A stretch of 64,000 bases of DNA from Streptomyces sp. CB02056 (GTDB taxonomy: Bacteria > Actinomycetota > Actinomycetes > Streptomycetales > Streptomycetaceae). Positions 46,190 to 54,410 of the stretch are shown here, piece by piece. A model generated the notes under the pieces. It saw nothing but the letters and a program-made list of their open reading frames with translations. It had not been told where the DNA came from and did not search any database. The stretch's first letter is position 1. Every line of letters starts with the position of its first letter. The DNA lies in assembly GCF_001905545.1 (NCBI RefSeq), contig NZ_LIPD01000001.1, positions 643,561 to 707,560 of the forward strand, given 5' to 3'. The translations under genes were made by a program, and so were the position numbers.

Positions 46190-46789
46190 ATGCTGAAGAT
46201 CGGACTGACGGGCGGCATCGGTGCGGGCAAGAGCGAGGTGTCCCGGCTGTTCGCCGCGCACGGCGCGGTGATCGTGGACTCCGACGTGATCGCCCGCGAG
46301 GTGGTCGCCCCCGGAACGGACGGTCTGGCGGCCGTGGTCGCCGAGTTCGGACCGGGGGTGCTGCGGGAGGACGGCTCGCTGGACCGTCCGGCGCTCGGCG
46401 CGGTCGTGTTCGCCGACCCGGAGCGGCTGAAGGCGCTGAACGCGATCGTCCACCCGCTGGTGCGGACCCGCTCCGCCGAGCTGGAGGCGGCGGCCGCGCC
46501 GGACGCGGTCGTGGTGCACGACGTGCCGCTGCTGGCCGAGAACGGCCTGGCGCCGCTGTTCGACCTGGTCGTGGTGGTGGACGCGGCCGACGACGTGCGG
46601 CTGGACCGGCTGGTGCGGCTGCGCGGGATGGCCGAGGAGGAGGCCCGGGCCCGGATGGCCGCGCAGGCCTCCCGGGACGGGCGGCTGGAGATCGCGGACC
46701 TGGTGATCGACAACGGCGGCGGCCTGGCGGAGCTGGAGGCGCGGGTGGCCGAGGTCTGGGCGGAGCTGGTGCGGCGCGCGGCGGCCTGA
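46190..46789 (+). CDS. coaE: dephospho-CoA kinase
   Basis: 199 aa. The P-loop [11 protein letters not shown] (5-15), the SDVIAREVV acceptor-binding segment, [18 protein letters not shown] and [11 protein letters not shown] are characteristic. It phosphorylates the 3'-OH of dephospho-CoA, the last step of CoA synthesis. Actinobacterial versions may carry a C-terminal UPF0157 extension; here it is absent. No Shine-Dalgarno, and a -10 hexamer immediately upstream suggests a leaderless mRNA. Confidence 0.95.
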   Translation: MLKIGLTGGIGAGKSEVSRLFAAHGAVIVDSDVIAREVVAPGTDGLAAVVAEFGPGVLREDGSLDRPALGAVVFADPERLKALNAIVHPLVRTRSAELEAAAAPDAVVVHDVPLLAENGLAPLFDLVVVVDAADDVRLDRLVRLRGMAEEEARARMAAQASRDGRLEIADLVIDNGGGLAELEARVAEVWAELVRRAAA

Positions 46790-46917
46790 CGCCGGGTCGG
46801 CCCCCGGCGACCGATCGGGGCGCCCGGCGGCCGGCGGCCGTCGGCCCGAGCAGTCGTCGGACCGAGTGGCCGGGAAGGGACTGGTGGAAGGCTCCGGCGG
46901 GAGGGGAGCATGGCGGA

Positions 46918-47517
46918 ATGGATGATCGTTTCTCGCCCGCGCCGCCGCTCGCCGGACAGCCTCCCGCCGGACAGTCTCCCGCCGAACAGCCGCTCGTCGG
47001 AGCGCCCGTGGTCGAACGGCTCGCGCAGTACGGCCGCGCCGAGCAGGCTGAGATCCTCGGCCCCGGGGACGACCCGTACGGCGTCGCGTACACGGGGCTG
47101 ACCTTCCGCCCCAAGGAGATCCACTTCGGCGTCCGGGCCGCCGACGGCCGGCTCGTCGCCCACACCGGACTGGTGCCGCTGCCGCTCACCGTGGGCGGCA
47201 CCGACCTGGCCGTGATGGGCGTCGGCGGGGTCTGCGTCGCGCCCGACCGGCGCCACGGCGGCCTCGCGCAGGCCGTGGTCGGGGCCGCCCTCGACCACGC
47301 GCGCACGCTCGGCCACCGGTACGCGCTGCTGTTCTGCCGCCCGCCGCTGGCCGCGTTCTACCGGGGGCTCGGCTTCCGGGAGGTGGCCGAGGGCGTGACG
47401 GTGGAACAGCCGGAGGGGCGGCTGGCGGAGATGCCGCTGCGCACCATGTGGGCGCCGCTGGCCGTCGGGGCCGGGTGGCCGGAGGGGCCGGTGCGGCTGC
47501 GGTCGCTGCCGATGTGA
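46918..47517 (+). CDS. GNAT-family N-acetyltransferase
   Basis: 199 aa. The acetyl-CoA-binding motif A is visible as VGGVCVAPDRRHGGLAQAVV (near residues 101-120), then ALLFCRPPLAAFYRGLGFREV. The first ~30 residues are a low-complexity Pro/Ala/Gln stretch encoded by an imperfect DNA repeat, and an in-frame GTG at 47008 could be the real start. The acceptor is unknown. The stop codon lies in a 12-bp direct repeat with 17-bp period. Confidence 0.85.
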   Translation: MDDRFSPAPPLAGQPPAGQSPAEQPLVGAPVVERLAQYGRAEQAEILGPGDDPYGVAYTGLTFRPKEIHFGVRAADGRLVAHTGLVPLPLTVGGTDLAVMGVGGVCVAPDRRHGGLAQAVVGAALDHARTLGHRYALLFCRPPLAAFYRGLGFREVAEGVTVEQPEGRLAEMPLRTMWAPLAVGAGWPEGPVRLRSLPM

Positions 47518-47543
47518 GACGCGCTCGCGCATGAGACGCGCTC
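47515..47543. repeat. 12-bp direct repeat spanning a stop codon
   Basis: TGAGACGCGCTC at 47515-47526 and 47532-47543 (17-bp period). The first TGA is the stop codon of the acetyltransferase gene. Confidence 0.7.
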
Positions 47544-47558
47544 AGGTGCGGGGCTTGA

Positions 47559-48299
47559 TCAGGCCGTTGCCACGGTCGCGGCCGGGGTGTCCGCGTCCGC
47601 GTGCGCCACGGCGGCGCCGGCCAGGGCACGGATCATGGGGTGCGCCCGGGTGCCGTCGCCGGACAGCTCGGGCTGGAAGAGCGAGGCCAGGAAGAACGGG
47701 TGGCCGGGCAGTTCCAGGACGCGCACCTCGCCCGACTCGTCCGCGCCGCTGAACCGCAGGCCGTGCGCGGCCAGCCGCTCCAGGTAGGCGCCGTTGAGTC
47801 CGTACGCGCAGTGGTAGCGCTCCAGGGTGCGGGTGGCGCCGAGGACCCGCTCGGCGAGGCTCCCCGGGGTGACGGTGACGGCCCCCTCGTGGCCGACCAG
47901 CGAACAGGCCAGCGGGACGATCACCTGCTGCTCCGCGTCCGGGTGGTCCTCGCCGTTCACGGCCCCGGCCAGGCCGCAGACGTTCCGGGCGTACTCCAGC
48001 ACCGCGTGCTGGAACCCGGCGCAGGTGCCGAGGAAGGGGATGCCGCGCTCGCGGGCGGTCCGGACGGCGGCCAGCGCGCCGGCCTCGCTGCGGTACGGGC
48101 TGCCGGGCAGCAGCCAGACCGCGTCGAAGCCGTCCAGGGCGCCGGGCGCGGCGGCGTCCCCGGTCGGGATCCAGTAGGCGTCCAGGACGAGGTGGTCGTG
48201 CTCGGCGAGGGCGTCCAGCAGGCCCGGGATCCGGGCGTGCGAGCGGACGGCGGGGGAGCGGTCGCCGACGAGGGCGACCCGCGGGGTCTGATGCGTCAT
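47559..48299 (-). CDS. class I glutamine-amidotransferase-like protein (CTP-synthase C-terminal-related)
   Basis: 246 aa. It resembles the glutaminase half of CTP synthase without the synthetase half: RVALVGDRSPAVRSHARIP at the start, WLLPGSPYRSEAGAL for the oxyanion strand, a nucleophile elbow FLGTCAGFQHAV (Cys93) and a catalytic His-x-Glu region near the end (LPGHPFFLASLFQPE). Such stand-alone proteins are annotated as CTP synthase C-terminal region-related; their substrate is not known. ATG 48299 has AGGA 8 nt upstream. It diverges from a LysR regulator that may control it. Confidence 0.85.
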   Translation of the reverse strand: MTHQTPRVALVGDRSPAVRSHARIPGLLDALAEHDHLVLDAYWIPTGDAAAPGALDGFDAVWLLPGSPYRSEAGALAAVRTARERGIPFLGTCAGFQHAVLEYARNVCGLAGAVNGEDHPDAEQQVIVPLACSLVGHEGAVTVTPGSLAERVLGATRTLERYHCAYGLNGAYLERLAAHGLRFSGADESGEVRVLELPGHPFFLASLFQPELSGDGTRAHPMIRALAGAAVAHADADTPAATVATA

Positions 48300-48339
48300 G
48301 CGGCTATCCTGACCCCGCACCCGAGATCAGCGCCAACGA

Positions 48340-48360
48340 TGATTCCTTAAGCTTCGATCA
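48340..48360. promoter_or_regulatory. possible LysR-type operator
   Basis: TGAT-N13-ATCA lies between the divergent amidotransferase-like and LysR genes, 9 bp before the LysR start. The dyad resembles a LysR box; the AT-rich centre TTAAGCTT stands out in this GC-rich DNA. Confidence 0.45.
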
Positions 48361-48369
48361 GAACGGTTG

Positions 48370-49269
48370 ATGTCCACCGTGGACCCGCAGCAGCTGCGCA
48401 CCTTCGTCACCGTCGCCCGCCTCGCCTCCTTCTCGGAGGCGGCCCGGGAGCTCGGCTACACCCAGTCCGCGGTCTCCCAGCAGATCGCCGCGCTGGAGGC
48501 GGACCTCGGGACCGCGCTGCTGCTCCGCCGCCCGGTCGGCCCGACCGGGGCCGGGCAGCGGCTGCTGGAGCACGCCGCACCGCTGCTGGTCCGGCTGGAG
48601 GCGGCGCGCGCCGACGTCGCACGCCTGGCGGGCGCCCCGAACACCCGGCTGGTGCTTGGGGCCACCGCGCTGGCGGTCGGTGCGGCACTGGGGCGCGCGC
48701 TCGGCGAGGTGCGCCGGGCGTACCCGAGGGTGGAACCGGTGGTCCGGGTCCTCGCCCAGGACGTGCTGCCCGCCCAGGTCGCCACCGGCGAGGTCGACCT
48801 CGCCCTGGTCGACGGACTGGCCGCGCCCAGCGACCCGCTGCCGCTGCCCGACGTCGGCCCGCTGCGCACCGTCGCGGTGGCCGAGCGGCCGGTCGCCGTC
48901 GCGCTGCCCGTCGGCCACCCGCTGGCCGGGCGCGCCGGCCTCGCGCTCGCCGACCTCTCCGCCGCCCGCTGGCTGGACGCCCCCGACCTCACCCCGCCCG
49001 CGGCCCGGCTGCGCGCGGCCGCGGGCGTCGACGGCTTCCGGCCGGCCACCCGCTACCAGGGCACCGACCTGCACGGACTGCTCGCGCTGGTGGCGGCCGG
49101 GCACGGGCTCACCCTGCTGCCCGAGCCGGTGCTCGCGGCGGCGCCCGGGGTCGGGTACGCGCCGATCGCCGCGCCCCGGCTGGTGCACCGCATCGAACTC
49201 GTCCATGGCAGCCTGCCGGAGGGGCCGGCGGCGCTGCTGGCGCGGCTGCTGGAGTCGTCCCGGGGCTAG
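48370..49269 (+). CDS. LysR-family transcriptional regulator
   Basis: 299 aa. The N-terminal HTH is classical (LRTFVTVARLASFSEAAREL, then TQSAVSQQIAALEADLG). The effector-binding domain follows (about 92-299). It is divergent from the amidotransferase-like gene across 70 bp with a TGAT-N13-ATCA dyad, so the two genes probably form a regulator-target pair. I start at ATG 48370; a TTG directly precedes it. The ribosome-binding site is weak. Confidence 0.93.
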   Translation: MSTVDPQQLRTFVTVARLASFSEAARELGYTQSAVSQQIAALEADLGTALLLRRPVGPTGAGQRLLEHAAPLLVRLEAARADVARLAGAPNTRLVLGATALAVGAALGRALGEVRRAYPRVEPVVRVLAQDVLPAQVATGEVDLALVDGLAAPSDPLPLPDVGPLRTVAVAERPVAVALPVGHPLAGRAGLALADLSAARWLDAPDLTPPAARLRAAAGVDGFRPATRYQGTDLHGLLALVAAGHGLTLLPEPVLAAAPGVGYAPIAAPRLVHRIELVHGSLPEGPAALLARLLESSRG

Positions 49270-49329
49270 AGGTCTTCGGCCTTGGAAATCGGTTGCGCGG
49301 GCCAATGGTGCCGATGGAATGATCAGGCG

Positions 49330-49890
49330 ATGAGCACCGGAATCATCATCAGACAGGTACGGGTCGAGGACTGGCAGCGGGCCCGGGACCTCCGCCTCGA
49401 CGCGCTGCGGGACCCGGTCGCGGCCGTGGCCTTCCTGGAGGTCTACGAGCAGGCCGTCACCAAGCCCGACGAGTTCTGGCAGGACCGCACGACCCGGGCG
49501 GCGACGGACCCGCACGCGGCGCAGTTCATCGCGGAGGCCGAGGACGGGCGCTGGCTCGGCAGCATGACCGGGGTGGTCGAGCTGACCGGCGGGAACGGCG
49601 CCCTGGAGGGCGACGTCATCGAGGTCGACCAGGTGCACGTGGTCGGGGTGTTCGTCCGCGCGGAGGCGCGGGGCACCGGGCTGGCGCTCGACCTGATCCG
49701 GACCCTCCAGGAGTGGGCGTGGTCGCTCACCGGGCCCAGGATCGAGCGGGTGCGGCTGTTCGTCCACGAGGACAACCCCCGGGCCGAGGCGATGTACCGG
49801 AAGGCCGGCTTCGAGCCCTCCGGGGTGACGCTGCCGGCGCCCGGCGGTCTGGCCGGCCGGGAGGTCGAGCTGGCGGTCCTGCGGGGCTGA
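49330..49890 (+). CDS. GNAT-family N-acetyltransferase
   Basis: 186 aa. GNAT elements include EVDQVHVVGVFVRAEARGTG (beta-strand 4 and the acetyl-CoA loop), ALDLIRTLQEWAW, and RLFVHEDNPRAEAMYRKAGF (motif B). It resembles RimI-like or antibiotic-modifying acetyltransferases, but the substrate cannot be assigned. The start is taken at ATG 49330, which gives the normal GNAT N-terminus; upstream in-frame codons lack family similarity. It lies 60 bp after the LysR gene, on the same strand. Confidence 0.88.
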   Translation: MSTGIIIRQVRVEDWQRARDLRLDALRDPVAAVAFLEVYEQAVTKPDEFWQDRTTRAATDPHAAQFIAEAEDGRWLGSMTGVVELTGGNGALEGDVIEVDQVHVVGVFVRAEARGTGLALDLIRTLQEWAWSLTGPRIERVRLFVHEDNPRAEAMYRKAGFEPSGVTLPAPGGLAGREVELAVLRG

Positions 49891-50088
49891 CCGCACGGGC
49901 CGGGGGCCGGGAGACGGGGGCGGGGCGCTCGCGCGGGGTCCTCGCGCGGGGCGCTCGTCGGGGCGCGGTTGTGGAGACGCGGTCACCAGGCGTTCACGTC
50001 ACGGATCTGACGGTGGTCGGCCGGGTGGTGCTGTCATGAGCACAGTCGCCCGGCGAGAGGCCGGGCCGGACCAGGAGTGCTTCCCCCC

Positions 50089-50658
50089 ATGATGCTCCGT
50101 CACCGTCTCACCGTCACCGCCTCGGCGGCCGCCCTCGCCGCTGCCGGGCTCGCCGCCGGCACCGCGCAGGCCGCCGCCCCGGCCGCCGCCCCGGCCCACG
50201 GCACCGCCCAGAAGGCCCGTACGCTCGCGGCGAGTTGTTCGCAGGCGTACCTGCCGTTGCCCGACCCGTCCTGCACCCCCGGTGCGTACAACCCGGACGT
50301 CACCCAGGCGACCATCGGCCAGACCATCTGCGTCTCCGGCTGGACCGCCACCGTCCGCCCGCCGACCAGCTACACCAACGCGCTGAAGGTGCAGCAGATC
50401 GCGGCCTACGGCTACGCGGACACCAGCACGGCGGACTACGAGGAGGACCACCTCGTCCCGTTGGAGCTCGGCGGCGCCCCGCGCGACCCGGCCAACCTGT
50501 GGCCCGAGCCGCGCTACGGCAGCCAGCCGGCGCAGAGCAAGGACTCCGTCGAGACCAAGCTCAAGAACGCGGTCTGCGGCGGCCGGGCCGGCCTCGACGA
50601 CGCGCGCGCCGCGATCGCGAAGGACTGGACCACCGCGCTCAGCGTCCTGGGGCTGTGA
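50089..50658 (+). CDS. secreted protein with HNH-like motif
   Basis: 189 aa. A Sec signal peptide (MMLRHRLTVTASAAALAAAG, cleavage likely after TAQA near residue 28). The mature protein has three to four cysteines, probably disulfide-bonded, and a segment YEEDHLVPLELGG followed by NLWPEPR. The Asp-His and downstream Asn are arranged as in HNH/beta-beta-alpha-metal nucleases, so a secreted nuclease is possible but not proven. AGGAG is 11 nt before ATG 50089. It ends at a strong terminator shared with the next, convergent gene. Confidence 0.75.
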   Translation: MMLRHRLTVTASAAALAAAGLAAGTAQAAAPAAAPAHGTAQKARTLAASCSQAYLPLPDPSCTPGAYNPDVTQATIGQTICVSGWTATVRPPTSYTNALKVQQIAAYGYADTSTADYEEDHLVPLELGGAPRDPANLWPEPRYGSQPAQSKDSVETKLKNAVCGGRAGLDDARAAIAKDWTTALSVLGL

Positions 50659-50682
50659 GCCCGGGCCTGATCTGATCGGGCC

Positions 50683-50736
50683 GCCCGGTCCGTCCGACCC
50701 CGTCCCGGTCCTCGGGAGGGGTCGGTCGGACCGGGC
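50683..50736 (+). terminator. bidirectional hairpin terminator
   Basis: A 19-bp stem (50683-50701 with 50718-50736, one mismatch) and 16-nt loop between convergent secreted-protein genes. Confidence 0.75.
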
Positions 50737-50748
50737 GCGCGCCGGACG

Positions 50749-51513
50749 TCAGCGCCCGTCGCAGCCGGGGAGCGCCTCGCACATCGCCGCCGTCATGCCG
50801 GTGCCGACGGCCTTGTCCTCGGGGGCCTTCCAGGCGTCCTTGGGCTGGGCGCCGGCCTTGGTGGTGGCCCAGACGGCCAGCTCGCTGACCGTACCGCCGT
50901 CGCCGACCACGTACTCGTGCAGGGTGACGGTGCCGCCGTCGGCCTGCGGGACGGTCAGGACGGCGGCGAAGTACGGCGCGTCCGGGGCGCTTTCGACCTT
51001 CACGGTGGCGCCGGGCGCGGTCTTGGCACAGGACTTGAGCGCCTCCGCCAGGCGCGCCTCGGCCATGTTGGTGGACTGCTTGGCGGCGCTGCTGTGGACC
51101 GGGTCGCCGTGGAACAGCAGGGTCTGCTGGGCCGCCCAGCGGTCCCCGCCGAAGCCGACCTCGGACTTCGCGGCGGCGGTGCCCGTGAACAGCGGCTCGT
51201 CGTCCTTGGCGATCGCGGCGCGGCACAGCTCCAGGCCCTTGAACTGGACCGGCCCGGAGACCTGCTTGGCGTTGGCCGCCAGCGGCGTGTAGTGGTAACT
51301 CTCGTCCATCGGGATGTTCTTGGTGTCCATCCAGGCCTTGTCCGGGATGCCCTTGTCGGAGCCGGCGGGCTTGGTGGGGTTGGTGCTGGGCGTGGGGGCC
51401 GCGGCGGGGAGGGCGGTCTGGCCGCCGTCCCCGTTGTCGGGCCCGCAGGCGCTGAGCGCGCCCAGGCAGACGAGGGCGGCGGCGGTGGCGGTGACGACTC
51501 TGGTGGTGCGCAA
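50749..51513 (-). CDS. lipoprotein of unknown function
   Basis: 254 aa. It starts at a TTG (51513) with GAGGA 8 nt upstream; no nearby ATG/GTG gives a signal peptide. The N-terminus is a lipoprotein signal (VVTATAAALVCLGALSAC, lipid Cys about residue 23). A Pro/Thr/Gly linker follows, then a globular domain (about 70-254) with four cysteines that is reminiscent of sensor or DUF3558-like lipoproteins, but I cannot assign it. It should be anchored outside the membrane. Confidence 0.75.
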   Translation of the reverse strand: MRTTRVVTATAAALVCLGALSACGPDNGDGGQTALPAAAPTPSTNPTKPAGSDKGIPDKAWMDTKNIPMDESYHYTPLAANAKQVSGPVQFKGLELCRAAIAKDDEPLFTGTAAAKSEVGFGGDRWAAQQTLLFHGDPVHSSAAKQSTNMAEARLAEALKSCAKTAPGATVKVESAPDAPYFAAVLTVPQADGGTVTLHEYVVGDGGTVSELAVWATTKAGAQPKDAWKAPEDKAVGTGMTAAMCEALPGCDGR

Positions 51514-52101
51514 CTGACTGTTCCTCGGGTGTCCGGTGGCGTGGAACGGGGTCGGCCGCGCACCGCCCTGCTGCCGGGGGCGAAGGACGGGGTCGGCCGC
51601 GGGCCGCTGGTGCGCGGCGCCGGCCGTCCGTCCTCGCCGCCCGCGCGACGCGCGGTCGCGGGCACTCGGCATGGCGGGCCTCCCCCTGTGCGTTAGGGCC
51701 GTCGGCTCCTCGGCCCGCCGCCCGCCTCGGAGATGAGGGGCGGTCAGGGTCGTGGCGGCGCATCGGCGGCGGTCGAAACCTATGCCACCGAACGGCCGCT
51801 CGCAAAGCCGGGTTCCGGCCGGAGGCCCGGATTCCCTTTGGGGTTGGTGGGTCCTGTGGGGCGGGTGGTGTCGGACGGCGGACGGCGTGCGGGGGATCCC
51901 CGGGGCGCGCGACCGGCACCGCGCGCGGGCCGGGTGCGGCGCATCCGGGCTGGTGGAGGCGGGTGTGCCGGGCCCGGCGACCGGCGGCGGAGGGGTGCGC
52001 GATGTCAACACCCGGAGCTGAACCGCGCGACGGGCGGCGGCCGTCGAACGGGGAGGAGGGAGCGCGCCGTAGTGCGGGTGAGCCGTTACGCGTGGGTGCC
52101 G
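51514..52101. other. 588-bp gap with no supported gene
   Basis: Lies upstream of the lipoprotein gene and past the 3' end of the alpha/beta hydrolase gene. Frames on both strands lack codon bias, plausible starts and known motifs. The only structure I see is the 16-bp tandem duplication at its right edge (52082-52113). Confidence 0.55.
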
Positions 52102-52113
52102 TTACGCATGGGT
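52082..52113. repeat. 16-bp tandem duplication spanning the hydrolase stop codon
   Basis: GCCGTTACGCRTGGGT occurs twice in tandem (52082-52097 and 52098-52113). The right copy contains the TAA stop (52102-52104) of the alpha/beta hydrolase; the left copy lies past it and repeats its last codons and stop. Confidence 0.8.
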
Positions 52114-53361
52114 GCCCGGGACGCCGAGCTGCTGGGCGAGCCAGGGGAGGGCCTGGGCGAAGGACGCGGCACCGGTCTGCCAGGTGTGCCTGCCGGAGCC
52201 GACCACGTTCACGGTGCGGATGCCGTCCTTCCGGGCCGCCGCCTCCAGGGCCTTGGCGGAGTCGATCTGGCCGTGCTCCTCGTCGCCCTGGGCGAAGTAG
52301 CCGGACACGCCCTGGTACTTGGGGTGGTGGGCGAGCACGGTCAGCGGGTCGTGGGCGGCCCAGGCCGCGGCGTCGCCCCCGTACAGCTCCTGGACGGTGT
52401 GGTCCTTGTCGCCGGTGGACGGGCCCTTGTCGCCGGAGAAGTCGCCGAAGTGGGTGAAGACGTTCGGATGCTCGACGGTGAGGTCGACGGCGCAGGTGCC
52501 GCCCATCGACCAGCCGGCCACGCCCCACTTGTGCGGGTCGGTGGCGGCGTTGAAGGTCTTCTGGACGAACGGCGGGACGTCCTTGAGCAGATGGCTCTCG
52601 GCCTGGCCGTGCGGGCCGTCCACGCACTCGGTGTCCACCCGGAAGCCGCCGGTGGCGTCCACGAACACCAGGATCGGGGCGAAGCCGTTGTGCCGGGCGG
52701 CGAAGGCGTCGGCGGTCTTCACGGCGTTGCCCGAGCGGATCCAGTTGTCGGGCGCCGCGAACTCGCCGCCGATCATCTCCAGGACGGGCAACTTGGGCCG
52801 GGTCTGGCTGCGGAACCAGGCGGGCGGCAGGTAGACCAGCTCCTGGCGGTGGGCGAAGCCGCCGGCGGTGTCCGGTATGTCGACCTGGACGATGCGGCCC
52901 GTGCCCGTCCGGCCGTGGATCGACTTCAGCTCGTCCAGGGTGATCTGCTCCGGCAGCGGCTGCCCGCCGAGCTCGCCGATCGCGTCGTCCAGCGTCGGGT
53001 AGTAGCCGGTGGCGATGTTCACGCTGTTCGCCGCGCAGAACAGCGCCAGCAGCACGGTCGGCGCCACCAGCGCCCGGCGCCACCACCGCGCGCCGCGCCA
53101 GCCGAAGCCGAGCACGCACAGCGCCGCCACCGCCACCCCGCTCCACAGCCAGACCCCGAACGGGACCGGGTCGGTGATCCCGCCCAGCGTCAGCACGGCG
53201 ACGGCGCCGGCCGCGGTGAGCGCCAGCGCCGTCCCGAGCGCGATCGGCCCCCGCCTCCGCAGCCACGCCCGCTCCCGTCGGGCGGCGGTGGCCAGGAGCA
53301 GCGAGAGGGCCGCCGCCTGGACCGTCCACGGGAACCAGCCGTCGAGCAGGGAGACGTTCAT
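52102..53361 (-). CDS. membrane-anchored alpha/beta-hydrolase (esterase/antigen-85-like)
   Basis: 419 aa. The N-terminus has four hydrophobic segments (about 10-25, 38-60, 68-85, 95-112), then an extracytoplasmic esterase domain (~150-419). The nucleophile elbow is GVAGWSMGGTCAVDL and a likely catalytic His is in GSGRHTWQTG. Similar proteins resemble the antigen-85/esterase-D fold; in Streptomyces, which lacks mycolates, the substrate is unknown. TAGCCT lies 8 nt before the ATG and no Shine-Dalgarno is visible, suggesting a leaderless mRNA. The 3' end carries a tandem duplication. Confidence 0.85.
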   Translation of the reverse strand: MNVSLLDGWFPWTVQAAALSLLLATAARRERAWLRRRGPIALGTALALTAAGAVAVLTLGGITDPVPFGVWLWSGVAVAALCVLGFGWRGARWWRRALVAPTVLLALFCAANSVNIATGYYPTLDDAIGELGGQPLPEQITLDELKSIHGRTGTGRIVQVDIPDTAGGFAHRQELVYLPPAWFRSQTRPKLPVLEMIGGEFAAPDNWIRSGNAVKTADAFAARHNGFAPILVFVDATGGFRVDTECVDGPHGQAESHLLKDVPPFVQKTFNAATDPHKWGVAGWSMGGTCAVDLTVEHPNVFTHFGDFSGDKGPSTGDKDHTVQELYGGDAAAWAAHDPLTVLAHHPKYQGVSGYFAQGDEEHGQIDSAKALEAAARKDGIRTVNVVGSGRHTWQTGAASFAQALPWLAQQLGVPGTHA

Positions 53362-53397
53362 AGGGCCGGAGGCTAGGGGCGGAGGATGAGAGGCTGG

Positions 53398-54117
53398 TTA
53401 GAGGCTGGCAGTTCGCTGGAAGAGCGCTGTGAGGAGGAAGGGGACGCCGAAGGCCTCGGAATCCGGGCCGTGCGCCGCCATCGGGCGGATCTCCAGCGGC
53501 TCGAACTCGCGGAACAGCGAACGCAGTTCGGCCGGCGAGTAGGCCAACCCGCCCTCCAGCGAGCCGAGCCGGTAGAGCTCCTCGTCGGGCCGCTCGGAGC
53601 CCATCGCCCCGGCCGCGAAGGCGGTGACGGCGAAGTGCCCGCCCGGGGCGAGGACGCGGTCCAGGAGGGCCAGGTAGCCGACCCGGCGGTGCGGCGGCAG
53701 GTGGTGCAGGCAGCCGGAGTCGTAGACCAGGTCGTAGGCGTCGCAAGGGAGTTGGACCTCGAAGATGCTCGCCCGGTGGAAGCGCGGGCGGGCTCCGGGG
53801 CCGGCCTCGCGGGCGCGCTCCTCGGCCCAGGCGAGGGCGGTGGCGGAGAGGTCGACGGCGTCCACCTCGAAGCCGAGCGAGGCCAGGTGGATCGCGTTGC
53901 GGCCGGTGCCGCAGCCCAGGTCGAGCACCCGGCCGGGGGCCGGCGGCAGCAGGCCGCGGTCCAGGTAGGAGACCAGGTTCTCGTCCGGCTTCGGCGCGAA
54001 GAACGGGCGCTCGGCGGACCGGTCCTCGTAGAACCGGTCCCAGAACGGTTCGGCCGGCCGGAAGAAGCCGTCGAGGAGGGCGAGGACGTCTTCGGTGGTG
54101 CGGATCGTACGGTTCAT
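53398..54117 (-). CDS. class I SAM-dependent methyltransferase
   Basis: 239 aa. SAM motif I is VLDLGCGTGRNAIHLASLG, then VDAVDLSATALAWAEER, YDLVYDSGCLHHLPPHRR and LAPGGHFAVTAF. The substrate is unknown. I start at ATG 54117; upstream in-frame codons are a low-complexity, Pro-rich shadow. TACGCT ends 7 nt before this ATG with no Shine-Dalgarno, so it is probably leaderless. It precedes the hydrolase gene by 36 bp on the same strand. Confidence 0.88.
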   Translation of the reverse strand: MNRTIRTTEDVLALLDGFFRPAEPFWDRFYEDRSAERPFFAPKPDENLVSYLDRGLLPPAPGRVLDLGCGTGRNAIHLASLGFEVDAVDLSATALAWAEERAREAGPGARPRFHRASIFEVQLPCDAYDLVYDSGCLHHLPPHRRVGYLALLDRVLAPGGHFAVTAFAAGAMGSERPDEELYRLGSLEGGLAYSPAELRSLFREFEPLEIRPMAAHGPDSEAFGVPFLLTALFQRTASL

Positions 54118-54410
54118 ACGGCCGAGCGTAGGACGCTCGGGGGGTGGGCGCGATCGCGGCAAAAGCCGCTGGGTGGTGGGCTGTTGGGGGCACTCTGGCT
54201 CTGGTGTGGACGGGTGCCTCGGGGCGTGGAGGAGAGCGGCGTCGCTGTCGCCGGAGGCCGGGACGGGCCGTTTCCGTCGGGCGGGGAGAGGTGCCGGGGA
54301 GGGGGTCGACGTCACGCTTCGATCAAGGATTCCCGGCGGGGATTCCCAGGCTTCCGCCAGTGAGGTGGTGTACGTTCGAAAAGTTTTGCCCGCTCGAAGT
54401 TCCGTCCGCC

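Noticed and set aside
51514..52101. Small plus-strand genes in the 588-bp gap
   Set aside because: Candidate frames lack ribosome-binding sites, codon bias and recognisable motifs.
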